A stretch of DNA of 64,000 bases from Cristatella mucedo (Eukaryota; Bryozoa; Phylactolaemata; Cristatellidae), in contig WPIO01000116.1 in the NCBI GenBank assembly GCA_009760855.2, forward strand, positions 282,001-346,000, in the 5' to 3' direction. Under the pieces are notes generated by a model. That model searched no databases. It saw only the letters and a program-made list of their open reading frames with translations, and was not told the DNA's origin. Every line of letters begins with the position of its first letter. The first letter of the stretch is position 1. Positions 33,870-63,865 of this stretch are shown piece after piece. A program made the translations under genes and the position numbers.

Positions 33870-35890
33870 ATTGCTGCCTTACTGCGATCAGAGAGAGCCC
33901 GTTCAGTTGCTCTCCTTTATTATCCTGTAAGATTACAACGCCAGCACGTGCTTCATCGATAATTGATGATCCGGCCGAAGTGTCACCCAAATATCCCACG
34001 TGTCATGCGTTCAAAAGTTTTTTGCCCATGAGCTGCGTTCGGGCTACGCAGCATTTGTGTGCTTCCAAAGCCTAATTTTATTTGATGTCAGGATCCCCAG
34101 AAGTATGACGTTCAAAAAAAAAGCTAAAAACCCACATGTGCCTCACGACGTTTACTTTGTCCGAGTGAACTGTCCTTTGCGGCTCGTTCGTACTGATACC
34201 GTGCACTTTATCAGTAATCAATTGACAGAAGTCTTTACAGAATTATGAAAGTGCCGAAAAAGTGATGTAGTCTTTAAAGCTGGGCTTATACTATCGACTC
34301 ATTTTCTTACGATACGGCACCTTCTTGGCGCCAGTTTCATTCCGATTTTTTCCACTACTGTTGTCACAAATTCATATGGATGGAGCCCAATCAGCCTGCT
34401 GCCAAATGTTAGAAGCCATTTTTACACTAAAGAGATACTGGCGATAGGGATTTGGAGGTATGCCTAGTCTTGTGAGATTTAGCTCCTCTGAAAGCACGTT
34501 TTATTCCTATTTCTCAAGGATAAATGCAGTGCTCGACATGCACATTTGCACTATTAACAAAGGTAGCATGAGCAATATTCTGATATTATCATTGCTGCTA
34601 TGTCGACCTTCAGATGACCTGTAGGAGTCAAGGTCCCTTTTTACATGTTTAAACCCAACATTGCCATCTTGCGCTTGCATGATTAACAAATTCACTACCA
34701 TGCTCTAAAAAATGTATGCCAAACGACACACTAGAAGTAAGAAACGTTTCTTATTAATATTTAGCTGTGAGAAGAAATAAAAACTCACATGATTCAGCTC
34801 ATTTTACTACTTTCCGGTGTTGTAAGCATGTCCTACAAAATAATTGTGTCTAGCATTTTTCTGTCATTTTTCATTATCAAAAAATGTGATAGCGTTTATA
34901 ACATGTTCGTCTTTTGATATTCAGGGTTCCAAAATTTTGATATTTGGACCCGTTTTTGGCCTTGCGGAATTCCTTAGAGCCTCCAGCCTATCGATCAAAA
35001 CTCCTGGGTATGTCGCATGCACCTCGACCAAACGAACGATAGCCCGCGTTCGCCCACTCAATTCATTAGCTGTGGCACATTCTGCAATCGATGCCGAACG
35101 TACGAAAGCATTTCGTAATCAGTTAGTCCCTGGCACTGTTCAAATTCCGATCACGATGCGCTTATAACGAGACACCCACGACCGATTTTAACGATTTGAG
35201 CCCTTAGCAGATCGAAGATCGAACGAGTGCACAGTTCCATTTTAGGCGTTTTCTCCTTTGAGAAAGATATAAATACCGGACCTGGCAAGGCAAGGCGAGC
35301 GAGTTTATTTGAGAGCGTGCGATCCACATTCATCAAGTGGCTCAAATATGCAATTTCACATTAATCAATAACCCGTACCAAGTTCATTTCCTCCGTGGGC
35401 AAGCAATTGCTTACAAAGCACTGTTTCCATTTAAGGAAAATGCATTATCGTTCGCTCCTTCTATTTAATTTGAGCTTGAAGGATTGGAATCGCTGAGGTT
35501 AGCGAAAGACACGTCAGCAGTAACTACAGCCTATTCACTCTTTAAACCAATATATCCTGGTAAGCATTCGCAGCCACCGTGCCCAGCGGCTACGCATACC
35601 ACTAATGTAGGTCAGCTCGGCCCGTTGCGCCGGCGGTTCTGAGCTCGACACCAGTGGCGGCTCACAACCGTACCTCCGATGCCAAAAGGTGCCTACCCAA
35701 AAAGCTTGTGTTGAACTTGTGGCAACGTTCACCATAGCCATCAAAACTTCAATTTTCAAAAGATTATGTAAAATGCTTGTTCGGAAGCTGGGCATTGAAA
35801 AGAGGTACGTTTAAAGGGGAAAATAGAGAAAAATCTTTGAAATTGGTCTGAAAATTGAACATTTGCTCATGGTTTGCTTATAACTTCTTA
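33870..35890. other. Unassigned AT-rich sequence with possible LINE remnants
   Basis: Two weak LINE-like readings occur on the plus strand: near 34,030-34,140 a decayed APKAWNSLP...TTFKKNLKTH-like stretch, and near 34,377-34,425 WSPISLLPNV, as in the RT motif RPVSLLPNVSK. Neither is good enough for a separate entry. The rest is not recognised. Confidence 0.35.
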
Positions 35891-35894
35891 AATG

Positions 35895-36035
35895 TAATTC
35901 ATTTGTATAGCGCCCCAAGATCCTGATCTCTATTCAGGCGCTTCACATATGCCTCGGGGCTCGAGCCCACGACCTCAGCCAAATCTTGGTCGGGGTGAGC
36001 ACCTTGACCGCTAGACCAAACCAGCTCGGCATCGA
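35895..36035 (-). mobile_element. SINE-2 copy, well preserved
   Basis: Read on the minus strand: GCCGAGCTGGTTTGGTCTAG starts a tRNA-like head with A box TGGTCTAGCGGTCAAGG; B box GGGCTCGAGCCCC at 35,957-35,969; then AGGCATATGTGAAGCGCCTG, AATAGAGATCAGGATCTTGG and GGCGCTATACAAATGAATTA. The last 45 bases match the LINE-B tail in order and spacing. Confidence 0.85.
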
Positions 36036-36174
36036 AGGTTCTGACGACTTCAACTTAAAAAAGTGCTTATGCAAACCACCAATAACCCGGATATACGCGG
36101 TAAGCAAAATATTGACAAGAAAAAAAATTGATCAATTCCTATATCTTATGCGACTTGCACAGGTGACTGATCTG

Positions 36175-36801
36175 GTGGATGATAATAGTAAAATAATACA
36201 TTTGATAAAGCGCCATCATAGAACTCAATCTCTTTCTCGGTGCTTTACAATTGGCGCAAAGGAAGCACGATCGAATGGTTAGTGGTAGAATGCTCAATGA
36301 TTATCAAGAATAACATGGTTATGGGTAACATGCATATCATCACCGAGAAAATGTTATTAGTGGCATAAGCAATTAAAGGACGAATGACAGGGACCCACTA
36401 AATTCTGTAATAGATTGATATGTTCTAGTTGCTTTTTTAATGTGTACAAGTCAAGAGATGTCGTGACGCTGGTCGGGAGTGAGTTCCAGGCTTTGGAAGC
36501 ATGCGAATTAAAGGCACAATCGCCAAAGGATTTGCGGTTCGTACAATGAATAGGTAAGCGATTAGATTTCAAAAAGCAGACGGTACGATGTTTTTCCTTC
36601 GTGGGGGAGTACATCTGGTAGGCAGGCAGGAGCCACAGAATGAAAGGACCAAAAGGTGAGTGACAAAACCTTGAAGTCGGTGCGTTGCTTGACTGGGAGC
36701 CAGTGCAGGTTGGCGAGAAGTGATGTCATGTGGCAACTGCGACGCTCACGGCAGACAAGCCTAGCTGCAGAGTTTTGCAACAGCTGTAAGAACCTGATTG
36801 G
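36175..36801 (-). mobile_element. LINE-B copy, 3' part, split by an inverted-repeat transposon
   Basis: The tail lies at 36,190-36,260 (plus-strand GATAAAGCGCCATCATAGAA, CTCAATCTCTTTCTCGGTGC). The minus-strand frame reads LLANLHWLPVKQRTDFKVLS and NSAARLVCRERRSCH (36,850-36,680). The element is cut at 36,801 and resumes at 37,610. Confidence 0.85.
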
Positions 36802-37609
36802 ATTGGGGGTACGGACATTTCCCCCTGGACGTTTTCCCCGGACATTTGCCACACCCCGACATTACCCTCGGAAATCTTCCCCCTGAAATTTCCATCTGGG
36901 GTAATGCATTTCCGGGTATATGGTTTTTGTTTTAGGGTTTAGTGTTTTAGGGTTTAGGGCTTAGTTTTTAGGGGTTAAAGGTATAGAGTTTTAGGGTTTA
37001 GGGCTTAGCATTTAGGGGTTTAGGTTTAGGGCGGACTGTGCCTCCGACGCCTAAATCCACCTTTGCTCGTATTCAGCACTTTAATTAGCGCGCATTAGGG
37101 CTTAACGTGATCTCTTGATATTGAGTTATACTCATACCTCTGAGGCTTCTCGCTGATTTGCAAGGACGCACGGCACGCTGCAGCTCGCGCCTACTTTGGC
37201 AGGTACGAGCAGACGTGCCTGGCGACGTGGAGCGGGACCGAACTCCCGCGGAACCAAACTGTACAGCTTGGCGCAACCGCCACCGCCCTGCACCAGCTGT
37301 AACCGCCACCATCGCAGTCGCAGCTGCCGCCGCTCGCTCCATTAGAAACCACCCTCCAATCGATCCATCCTTGGAATTATACTAAGAGTATTTCAATCGA
37401 GCGTGAACTTCATTTGATTGTACTTATATAAATAAATAAATAAATAAATAAATAAATATATATATATATATATCTGTATTCTTAGTTATACATTCATCGA
37501 CATAGGGAATGTCCTACCCTGAGGGGAAATGTCCGGCGAGGAATGTCCTAGGGTCCACCAGGGTGGAAATGCCTGGGGGAAAATGTCCAGGGGGAAATGT
37601 CCTACAACC
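36802..37609. mobile_element. Nonautonomous DNA transposon with inverted repeats, about 808 bp
   Basis: Left end GGGGGTACGGACATTTCCCC and right end (reverse complement) GGGTTGTAGGACATTTCCCC pair as terminal inverted repeats, both continuing CCTGG. Several more GGACATTT/GGAAAT words are arrayed inside each arm. The flanks carry the same 9 bases CCTGATTGG (36,793-36,801 and 37,610-37,618); removing the element restores the LINE-B sequence. Inside are TTTAGGG-like repeats (36,935-37,030), a GC-rich core and (AAAT)n/(TA)n at 37,430-37,473. No transposase is encoded. An 8-9 base target duplication fits hAT- or Mutator-like elements; the family is unknown to me. Confidence 0.8.
36935..37030 (+). 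repeat. Telomere-like TTTAGGG/TTAGGG degenerate repeat inside the transposon
   Basis: About ten units of TTTAGGG, TTAGGG, TTTAGTG or TTTAGGGC type, for example TTTTAGGGTTTAGGGCTTAG. It lies between the inverted-repeat arms of the element at 36,802-37,609 and is therefore part of the mobile unit, not a chromosome end. Confidence 0.75.
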
Positions 37610-37825
37610 CCTGATTGGACAGGTCGGAATCCATGCAAGCAGTGAGTGCTAGAAGCAAGATGGGATTCAGAAATGCATGGAAAAATTTATTTTTTGATAC
37701 GGTATCTCTGTCTAAGCAAGCTTTCTGTACAAGATTAAAAAACGGGTTGTGGGGGGACAAATCCCGTATTGCTGCGGAGATAAAGCTTTCAACATATACG
37801 GCAGTGCTTCTGAGCCTTTCTTTGG
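37610..37825 (-). mobile_element. LINE-B copy, 5' remaining part after the split
   Basis: Minus-strand reading includes ACLDRDTVSK, then a decayed HAFVTSCLDFCNSLLTG region, matching ACLDKDTMSKLVHAF in the copy at 49,195. A SINE-1 follows directly. Confidence 0.75.
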
Positions 37826-37965
37826 TGAGCCACGATGACACACTAGCTAACGCGGCTACTTTTCACGACCGAGGTCCCAAGGTTGTGGGTTCGTATCCTG
37901 CGGTGGGCGATACTTTATCGCAGCTGCAAGCGGCGGCGATAGCCGTAAAGGCTCCTCTGTCACTA
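37825..37965 (+). mobile_element. SINE-1 copy, left part, split by a solo LTR
   Basis: Head GGTGAGCCACGATGACACAC, B box GGGTTCGTATCC (37,887-37,898), body to CTCTGTCACTA. It is cut at 37,965 and resumes at 38,689 with ACTATACATACAAAAGAGGC. Confidence 0.8.
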
Positions 37966-38688
37966 TGTACCCCGGCTGGGTTCGGTTGGCTGGGACCGGG
38001 CGGCTATAATGAGGGTTAGGGTCTCCGGCTAGGCCGGAGTTGGACCTACGGCATGTGTGGTGACGTGAGGTCACCGGGGCTCTTGGGTACGAGAAGTTGG
38101 CCGAGTAAGTCGTGATGTTGGAGGCTCCCGGTCTCGCCGGGTTATGCACCTGGATTCGTGCAGGCGTGCTTCGGCGATGCTGCCACGCACGAAAGGGAAC
38201 GATTACCCAAGGCCCGAGCGGAGCTGGATAGCTCGCTCGTTGTTGACATATATATTCCGCGTTCTCCGTGTAGCGTGTTCGTGACCCTCCGTGTGTTGGC
38301 GTCTTTCGGTGGAAGCTCTCGACTGTGGTAGTTGTCGACTCGGAATAGCCAAGAAGTTACTCAGCCAGCCTGGTCTCCGACGGCGTACGCTCGTACTGTT
38401 GGATTCTGAGTCGGTACAATGGCAGGACTGCGGAAGCCGACTGACCAACTGACACGTTTGTTGGCGCTTGCTGCGTCGTCTTGTGCCCCTACAGTGTGCT
38501 TTGTTTAGGACCCTCCCTGCAGACTTGCTTAGTTCCCCTGTTGTTGTTGGCGCATGCGTTGTTATAAAGAGGTCTACACTGACGGCCTCTCGTCTTACCC
38601 TAGCTCGACGGCATGGCGAGCGGCAGCGTGGCCGGAGTATGGCGGGGTTTGGCGGGAAATAGCCTCTGACCCTTGGAGCTTGGCTGCA
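37966..38688 (+). mobile_element. Solo LTR of an LTR retrotransposon, 723 bp
   Basis: Begins TGTACCCCGGCTGGGTTCGG and ends CTTGGAGCTTGGCTGCA, with the TG...CA ends of an LTR. Both sides are flanked by ACTA (37,962-37,965 and 38,689-38,692), a 4-base target duplication. Removing it restores a continuous SINE-1. There is no internal gag-pol region, so it is most likely a recombined solo LTR. TATAAAG at 38,563 may be its promoter if it reads on the plus strand. Orientation is uncertain. GC-rich, hence the long random frames on both strands. Confidence 0.8.
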
Positions 38689-38723
38689 ACTATACATACA
38701 AAAGAGGCTGCAAACTCAGATAG
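38689..38723 (+). mobile_element. SINE-1 copy, right part
   Basis: ACTATACATACAAAAGAGGC followed by TGCAAACTCAGATAGTATTT, the usual end of SINE-1. Confidence 0.75.
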
Positions 38724-38910
38724 TATTTATTCATAATCTCGCGACCCGTTAATACAGTCCCTCATGTTTTGGTGAGCCTCAACCATAAAATTATTGTGTG
38801 CAGAATGAGGAAATGCGTGTTTTCCGACGGTTGCAGGAGACCCTCTTGAAATGGTCGTTAGACCCCCTTCCATAGAGGTCGCGACCCACAGGTTGAGAAC
38901 CGTTGCTATA
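38724..38910 (-). mobile_element. hAT-type nonautonomous element
   Basis: Minus strand begins AACGGTTCTCAACCTGTGGG and GTCGCGACCTCTATGGAAGG. The word GGTTCTCAACCTGTGGGTCG is the known terminal sequence of a very widespread group of hAT (Charlie-like) transposons. The other end shows GGGTCGCGAGATTATGAA, a partial mirror. No transposase. Confidence 0.7.
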
Positions 38911-39106
38911 CTGTGTCCAGCCAGACAAAAAGACAAGTCATATGAACTTCGTATTTTTTCGTCGCCAAAATACTTTAAGGTAATTCCCACCAAAGCCTAA
39001 TCTGAAATCATCATGACAACGCTGAAGAGCTATCCAGCTATAGCAGACACAAAATGTGCATCCGGTCTCAGCCGGATAAGTAAAGGTCAAGGCTGCCGGT
39101 ATAGAC

Positions 39107-40995
39107 ATGGCGCGTAATGTGGCTCTTATTTTTCTTACGATTACTCTCGGTTTCTTCTTTGTTTTTACCGGTACTGTGAAGATTTCTCCAGTGATCAGCG
39201 CAGAGGCTTTCAAAACAATGGTAAATCATGCAACGTGCGTGTAGCTAAAGTGATAACCCCATCCTTGTCGGATGTTAGTGAACGATCGAGTTAGGGCTTT
39301 GTGTAGCTCACTCCGGTTAGAAACCAAGGGGGTCACCTTGGTGCTTGCTGCTGTACATTTGGGATCTCGTAATTTTTTGAGAATTATTGAAAAATTGCTC
39401 TGTCCTTTGTCTGAATGTTTTTATTCTTAATTTGGTCTGATTAACGCACTTAGTAGCTCAATGTAATAGGTCACGAGCCACCTTGAGCTACGTCTAGTAG
39501 TCGCAATATTAAGTTCAAAAGGTAAAGGTTGGCTGATTCAACTATCTCATTTATAGAGCGGAAGAGAAACCTTCTATCCACGTCCTTGCAGTGGGTAATG
39601 CGTTTGAACAATTCCGTTCGAGAAATAAGTCAAGTTACAGCATTTTGTATCGTCAGGAAAGGACAGGTACTGATTAGTGAGCATATGAGCAATATCAGCC
39701 CGCATAATCGAATCAAAGCAAATTCGCACGGGCACTTCGGCAAAGGCATTGAGGAACAGGTGGGTTTTGGCCGTAGTTGGAATTGAAGCAAGTTTGAAAG
39801 TGTCGTAATGTCAGTCAGTAGTGAGATTAGTGAGTTCAAGGCTTCGGGAGCTCGGCTACTAAAGGCCTTTTAGAGCTTTCTGACCTTTAGAGGTCAGCGG
39901 CATCGCCATAAGATCGCTTTTCAGAATAGCTATTACGATGGCTGGGTGGGTGGATGCCTAAGCAAGCACATCAGATACTTCTCATTGGCAGTCATTTCAG
40001 TGGTCTTTTGGTCATGGTTCATGGTTTGCAGAGAAGCTGCACGTTGTGTGGAGACACAACATTGAGTCATAGCTTACTCACTGGGGTCACTTGCAGTGGG
40101 TACTTCGGAGCATGTGATAAAGCTTGACCTGGACAGCTGCTCAAGCCATTGGCTAACTTGAGGCTCCAGTATAGTCAACAGTCTCTGCCTCAGTCATGCA
40201 CGCGCTCAGCGAACCCCCCATTGCTCTACTGGTGCTTTAACATGCTACGGATATTTTAGCTCGTCGCTTATTCCTCTTGCTTTAGAAAACCGAATTCAAG
40301 AGTTATGCCAAAGTGTTTCCCCTGAACGGCGTCGGCGGGTGGAAGCTGAAGCCGAGCATATTGCGCAAGACGGTGGGCACGCTGGAGGTGCTGTGCGGCC
40401 TCGTTCTCATCGTGATTCCGGGTACGCGAACAGCGACTCACACGGCCGATGCCCGTGCGCTCCTCCACCCCCTCCAGTAGGCCTGCACAACCGTTGCCAG
40501 AGCCTGCGCAGCTGGCCCGGCCCACTCGCTGCCTTCTAGTGCAGCTTCAGCCAGCACTGAGCGTCCCCTACTGCTCACCCCTGCTTACCTCACCTGCCCG
40601 CTAACATCCCGGCGCTTGTTATTACGGGAGGATGGGTGGTAATCGATGCTGCATCAATGCTCCTGCCATGCTCTTTGGTGCCTTCGAAAGGCCGTCGTCT
40701 AGCTTTGCTTCGCTCCATCTGACTTGCAGGCCGCCTCAAGCTTCTGGCCAACGGCTTGCTGCTCGGCCTGATGCTGGGCGCCGTGTACACGCATTGGGCG
40801 CTAGGCAACGAACTGCAGCACGTCTGCGGCGCCATTATCTTCTCACTGTTGCTCACCTGCCGGCTGGCCATCCACCTGCAACAGAGCGATGGCGACAGCA
40901 AGGCACTCGCTGCCGAGAACGATGGTAACTCCGTAAATAGTGCCGAGGCTGCCACTGTTGCCGCCGGTGAGCAGCAGTCAAAGAAGGAGCTCTAG
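39107..40995 (+). CDS. TMEM35: NACHO/TMEM35 family protein (nicotinic receptor assembly chaperone-like), three exons
   Basis: Exons 39,107-39,220, 40,286-40,421 and 40,730-40,995 join in frame to 171 residues, close to the human TMEM35A length of about 167. Introns are GT-AG: donors GTAAAT and GTACGC, acceptors CTTTAG and TTGCAG. Exon 1: span 1 (VALIFLTITLGFFFVFTG) and the family word T-V-K-I-S-P. Exon 2: KSYAKVFPL, then LRKTVGTLEVLCGLVLIVIP, the second span with the conserved G-x-L-E-V-x-C-G. Exon 3: GLMLGAVYTHWAL and IIFSLLLTCRL, spans 3 and 4, followed by an acidic, Ala-rich tail ending KKEL, which resembles an ER-retention signal. Family role: ER-membrane chaperone for assembly and surface delivery of nicotinic and related channels. 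A paralogue lies upstream at 25,567-31,640. TMTC3 is convergent downstream. Whether it is A- or B-type is not decided. Confidence 0.85.
39221..40285 (+). other. Intron 1 of the NACHO gene
   Basis: Contains a weak SINE-1-like minus-strand fragment at about 39,530-39,600 (GGCTGATTCAACTATCTCAT, TTATAGAGCGGAAGAGAAAC). The rest is unassigned. Confidence 0.4.
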
Positions 40996-42052
40996 AGCGT
41001 GTAGCTTGTGAAGCGGCTGGCTGTGATGGGCAGTGCCATCCTCGGGCTGCGGCCGGGCAGCAGAGAGAATCGGTGCAGTGATACTCGCTTGTCAGGCCGT
41101 TCACAGTCACCTGTCCATTGCTCTGGGAGCCCGGTTCGGCTATTGAGCACCCAGACATAGTTTTCGCAGCAGCAGCCCCTGCTCGGTGGGCATGCCTTTG
41201 CTGCCAGAGCTATCCCATGGCCGTGGCCAACGACGTCAGCCTGAGGCCTGTCTCAGCCAGTGCTGCGTTAAGCGCATGTCCTGTGGCAGTACACCGGTGC
41301 TGCCACACAGTCCTGTCCATTGTTCTTATGTTGTTCTGCGTAGAGCCCATGGGGTTTCATGTCCATCGTTTAGCAGCAGCCGGCCATGTTGGTTGGTTCC
41401 TGTCATGTGCTACATGTCGTGCACCCGAGCGATTGCCATTTGTGCTCTTCAGTCGTCAGCACCTGCAGAACGTCCATAATGTTGGCACTTTCGTTGACCT
41501 TATACAGTGTATTGTCAGTGTACACCGACTCACTGTGGGCACACATTTGTTTTGCTAGGCTTCGAGAGGCCCGTTTTTATGTATGCGTTTGACTGCATGC
41601 ACCCATCCCTAATAGTGAATACAAAATGAATACAAAGTGAATACAACTTTGTGTACCCTAGCCTCTTTTTTTTGTTGCCGACTCGCCGTTTTTTGTTGCA
41701 TTCTGCCTTGCTGTGAAGGGTCTCTGCTGACTGTCAGTCTGTCTCTCTATGAGTGCATGTGTTTGTGTGCATGCCTCTTATTTCCCATGCTGCTCTATGT
41801 CTGTCTAGAACTCGTTCCGTCAGTGCCCGGCTCTGCGAACCGACTACCTGTCTTTCTTATCTTCTCAATGAATGCGATTATGCGATTGCAGACTCAAAAA
41901 GCGCTGTTTGGCTACAGCAAGGCCTCAAGCAGAAAGCATCGCATGCACACTTCCGACTGCCGCTGCTTTATGGCTGCATCCACGTCTTGGTTGTCTCTGC
42001 ACAAGTTGAATGCATAAATATCGCATCGAAGCAGTGCAGATCGCAATTCCCA
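40996..42052. other. Downstream region of the NACHO gene, probably 3' UTR and intergenic
   Basis: No further gene recognised. A 146-codon plus-strand frame at 41,118-41,558 is Cys/Ala-rich with no family resemblance and probably lies in the 3' untranslated region. Three near-copies of GAATACAAA lie at 41,619-41,646. Confidence 0.4.
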
Positions 42053-42058
42053 TTTATT
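42053..42058 (-). terminator. Candidate polyadenylation signal of TMTC3
   Basis: AATAAA on the minus strand, about 530 bases beyond the TMTC3 stop codon. It is the nearest canonical signal I noticed downstream. Confidence 0.3.
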
Positions 42059-42584
42059 ATGCATGTAAAAAACTTTCCCGCATTTCGCGCCGGCACCTGG
42101 GCTAGTTCGTGCAGCTTTGGCTAGCAGCTGCCTCAGACGACAACGAGAGCCAAGGTCATGCAAGCCACACATTTCGGCTCACGTTAGAGCTGGAGCCCTA
42201 GTTGGGCCGCTCACTCTGCCGAGCAGTAGGGGGCGGGTCTGGGTCAGCTATGTACGCGACCATGGCACGGTCGAGGCGCATCGCCAGCTAGCTGTTGCAG
42301 GCCCAAGGCAGCCCAAGCTGTGCTCTCGGGTGATTGCGCCCCGGTCACGATCGTCCACTGAGTGTCGCTGTCAGCGACGACCACGACGCGAGCTGCCGGA
42401 GCGGCACGCTGGCAGCCGCTCAGGCCCTCCCGTGCGCAGGCTGCTTGCATCCCATATCATGGCAATGCATCGGCCGTGTGCAGTCCCACCCAAGAGTGCT
42501 CGATGCTCTAGTACGCAGCCAGGGTGGCCGCTGATTGGTGCACAGCTTGATCGCTGCCAGCCATTGCGAGTGGCCTGCTCAGGT

Positions 42585-62814
<20,230 letters not shown>

Positions 62815-63065
62815 CTAAAATAAAACAGGAAGTGAGGTGAGCAATGATGCAGTTAGTCATTAGCCATCAGCTAGCTATGTACATGGGAAAAGCACAACAA
62901 TGACGAGAATATGTGGAGTAAGCTGCCCCCATATAATCAACTCAGCATGAGTGCTACTTACAGACCGAATACTAGTTCCAAGCATCAGCTGCTATAATCT
63001 AATTCATAAAGCAAGAAGCTTACCACAGGAATAATCAGAAACATGTGTTCTTTTTGCTTTCTTAC

Positions 63066-63068
<3 letters not shown>

Positions 63069-63134
<66 letters not shown>
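63069..63134. repeat. (CT)n microsatellite
   Basis: About 32 uninterrupted CT units on the plus strand. In the TMTC3 (minus) sense it is GA. Confidence 0.97.
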
Positions 63135-63137
<3 letters not shown>

Positions 63138-63307
63138 TTCGTACTAGATACGAATAAGATCATCTCTTGACAGGCTCCAATAATTTCTCGATAAAAACTA
63201 GCAATAATAAAGCCACAATGAATTTCTTTGGAGCAGGCACATTCAACAGTTAAATGTAAAGGTTAGCTGATCAAGCAGCCTCATTTATAGAACAGCAGAA
63301 GAACCTC

Positions 63308-63472
63308 AAGGCCGTGATAGCCCAGCAGGAAAGATGCTCGCTCATCACGACCAAGGTTGCATGTTCGAATCATGCAGTGGACAATCTGCCATTGTCAATT
63401 GCAAGCAGTGATTATAGCAGTTAAGCCTCTTCTGCTGCCATACAAACGAAGCCATTAAATCAGCTAATAATA
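63308..63472 (+). mobile_element. SINE-1 copy, diverged
   Basis: CAAGGCCGTGATAGCCCAGC, CGCTCATCACGACCAAGGTT, B box ATGTTCGAATCATG (63,361-63,374), and TACAAACGAAGCCATTAAAT. A short minus-strand SINE-1 end (63,255-63,305) lies just before it. Confidence 0.7.
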
Positions 63473-63764
63473 ATTAATCACGGCTTGCAGTAAGCAATAC
63501 ATAATTGCCTACTAAAGGAGTCATACCCAGGACCTGGGTTGTGAGAACAAACGAGTTGTAGGCAATGAACTTAGTAAACCACTACAGCAGCTGAGATGCT
63601 GTCTAGCTGCTGGAGCACTGTAACAACGAGCTACAATGACACACAGTGAATAGAGCACTACAAACTTACAGTACAACATCCGACCAAGCAAATTAAATTC
63701 AAGTTAAAATTTAGAGTTCACTAATCCACCAACATAGCCTGACAGAGTGTTTACAATAGGCAAA
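63473..63764. other. TMTC3 intron sequence, unassigned
   Basis: No exon of the TMTC3 membrane domain is recognised between 62,815 and 64,000, so the next upstream exon should lie outside the window. Confidence 0.4.
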
Positions 63765-63865
63765 TATTGGCTGATTCAAAGCTTCATTCGTGTAGCTACT
63801 ATCCAGCCCTGGCAGCAATCACCACTGCTAGCAGCTGACAATAATGGGCAGCCTGATGAGGCACT
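63765..63865 (-). mobile_element. SINE-1 fragment
   Basis: TTGGCTGATTCAAAGCTTCA, CAGCAATCACCACTGCTAGC and AGCTGACAATAATGGGCAGC resemble the minus-strand 3' half of the SINE-1 subtype seen at 61,050-61,160. Confidence 0.55.

Noticed and set aside
35535-35795. 86-codon minus-strand frame with FWVGTFWHRRYGCEPPL
   Set aside because: Looked protein-like at first, but I find no family match, no splice signals and no paralogue in the window.
36935-37030. Chromosome end (telomere)
   Set aside because: The TTTAGGG-like units are degenerate, few, and enclosed by the inverted repeats of a transposon with target duplication.
38203-38697. 164-codon minus-strand open frame
   Set aside because: It lies across a sequence with LTR ends and target duplication and shows no gag, protease or other domain.
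41118-41558. 146-codon plus-strand open frame downstream of NACHO
   Set aside because: No family resemblance; most likely 3' untranslated sequence of the NACHO gene.
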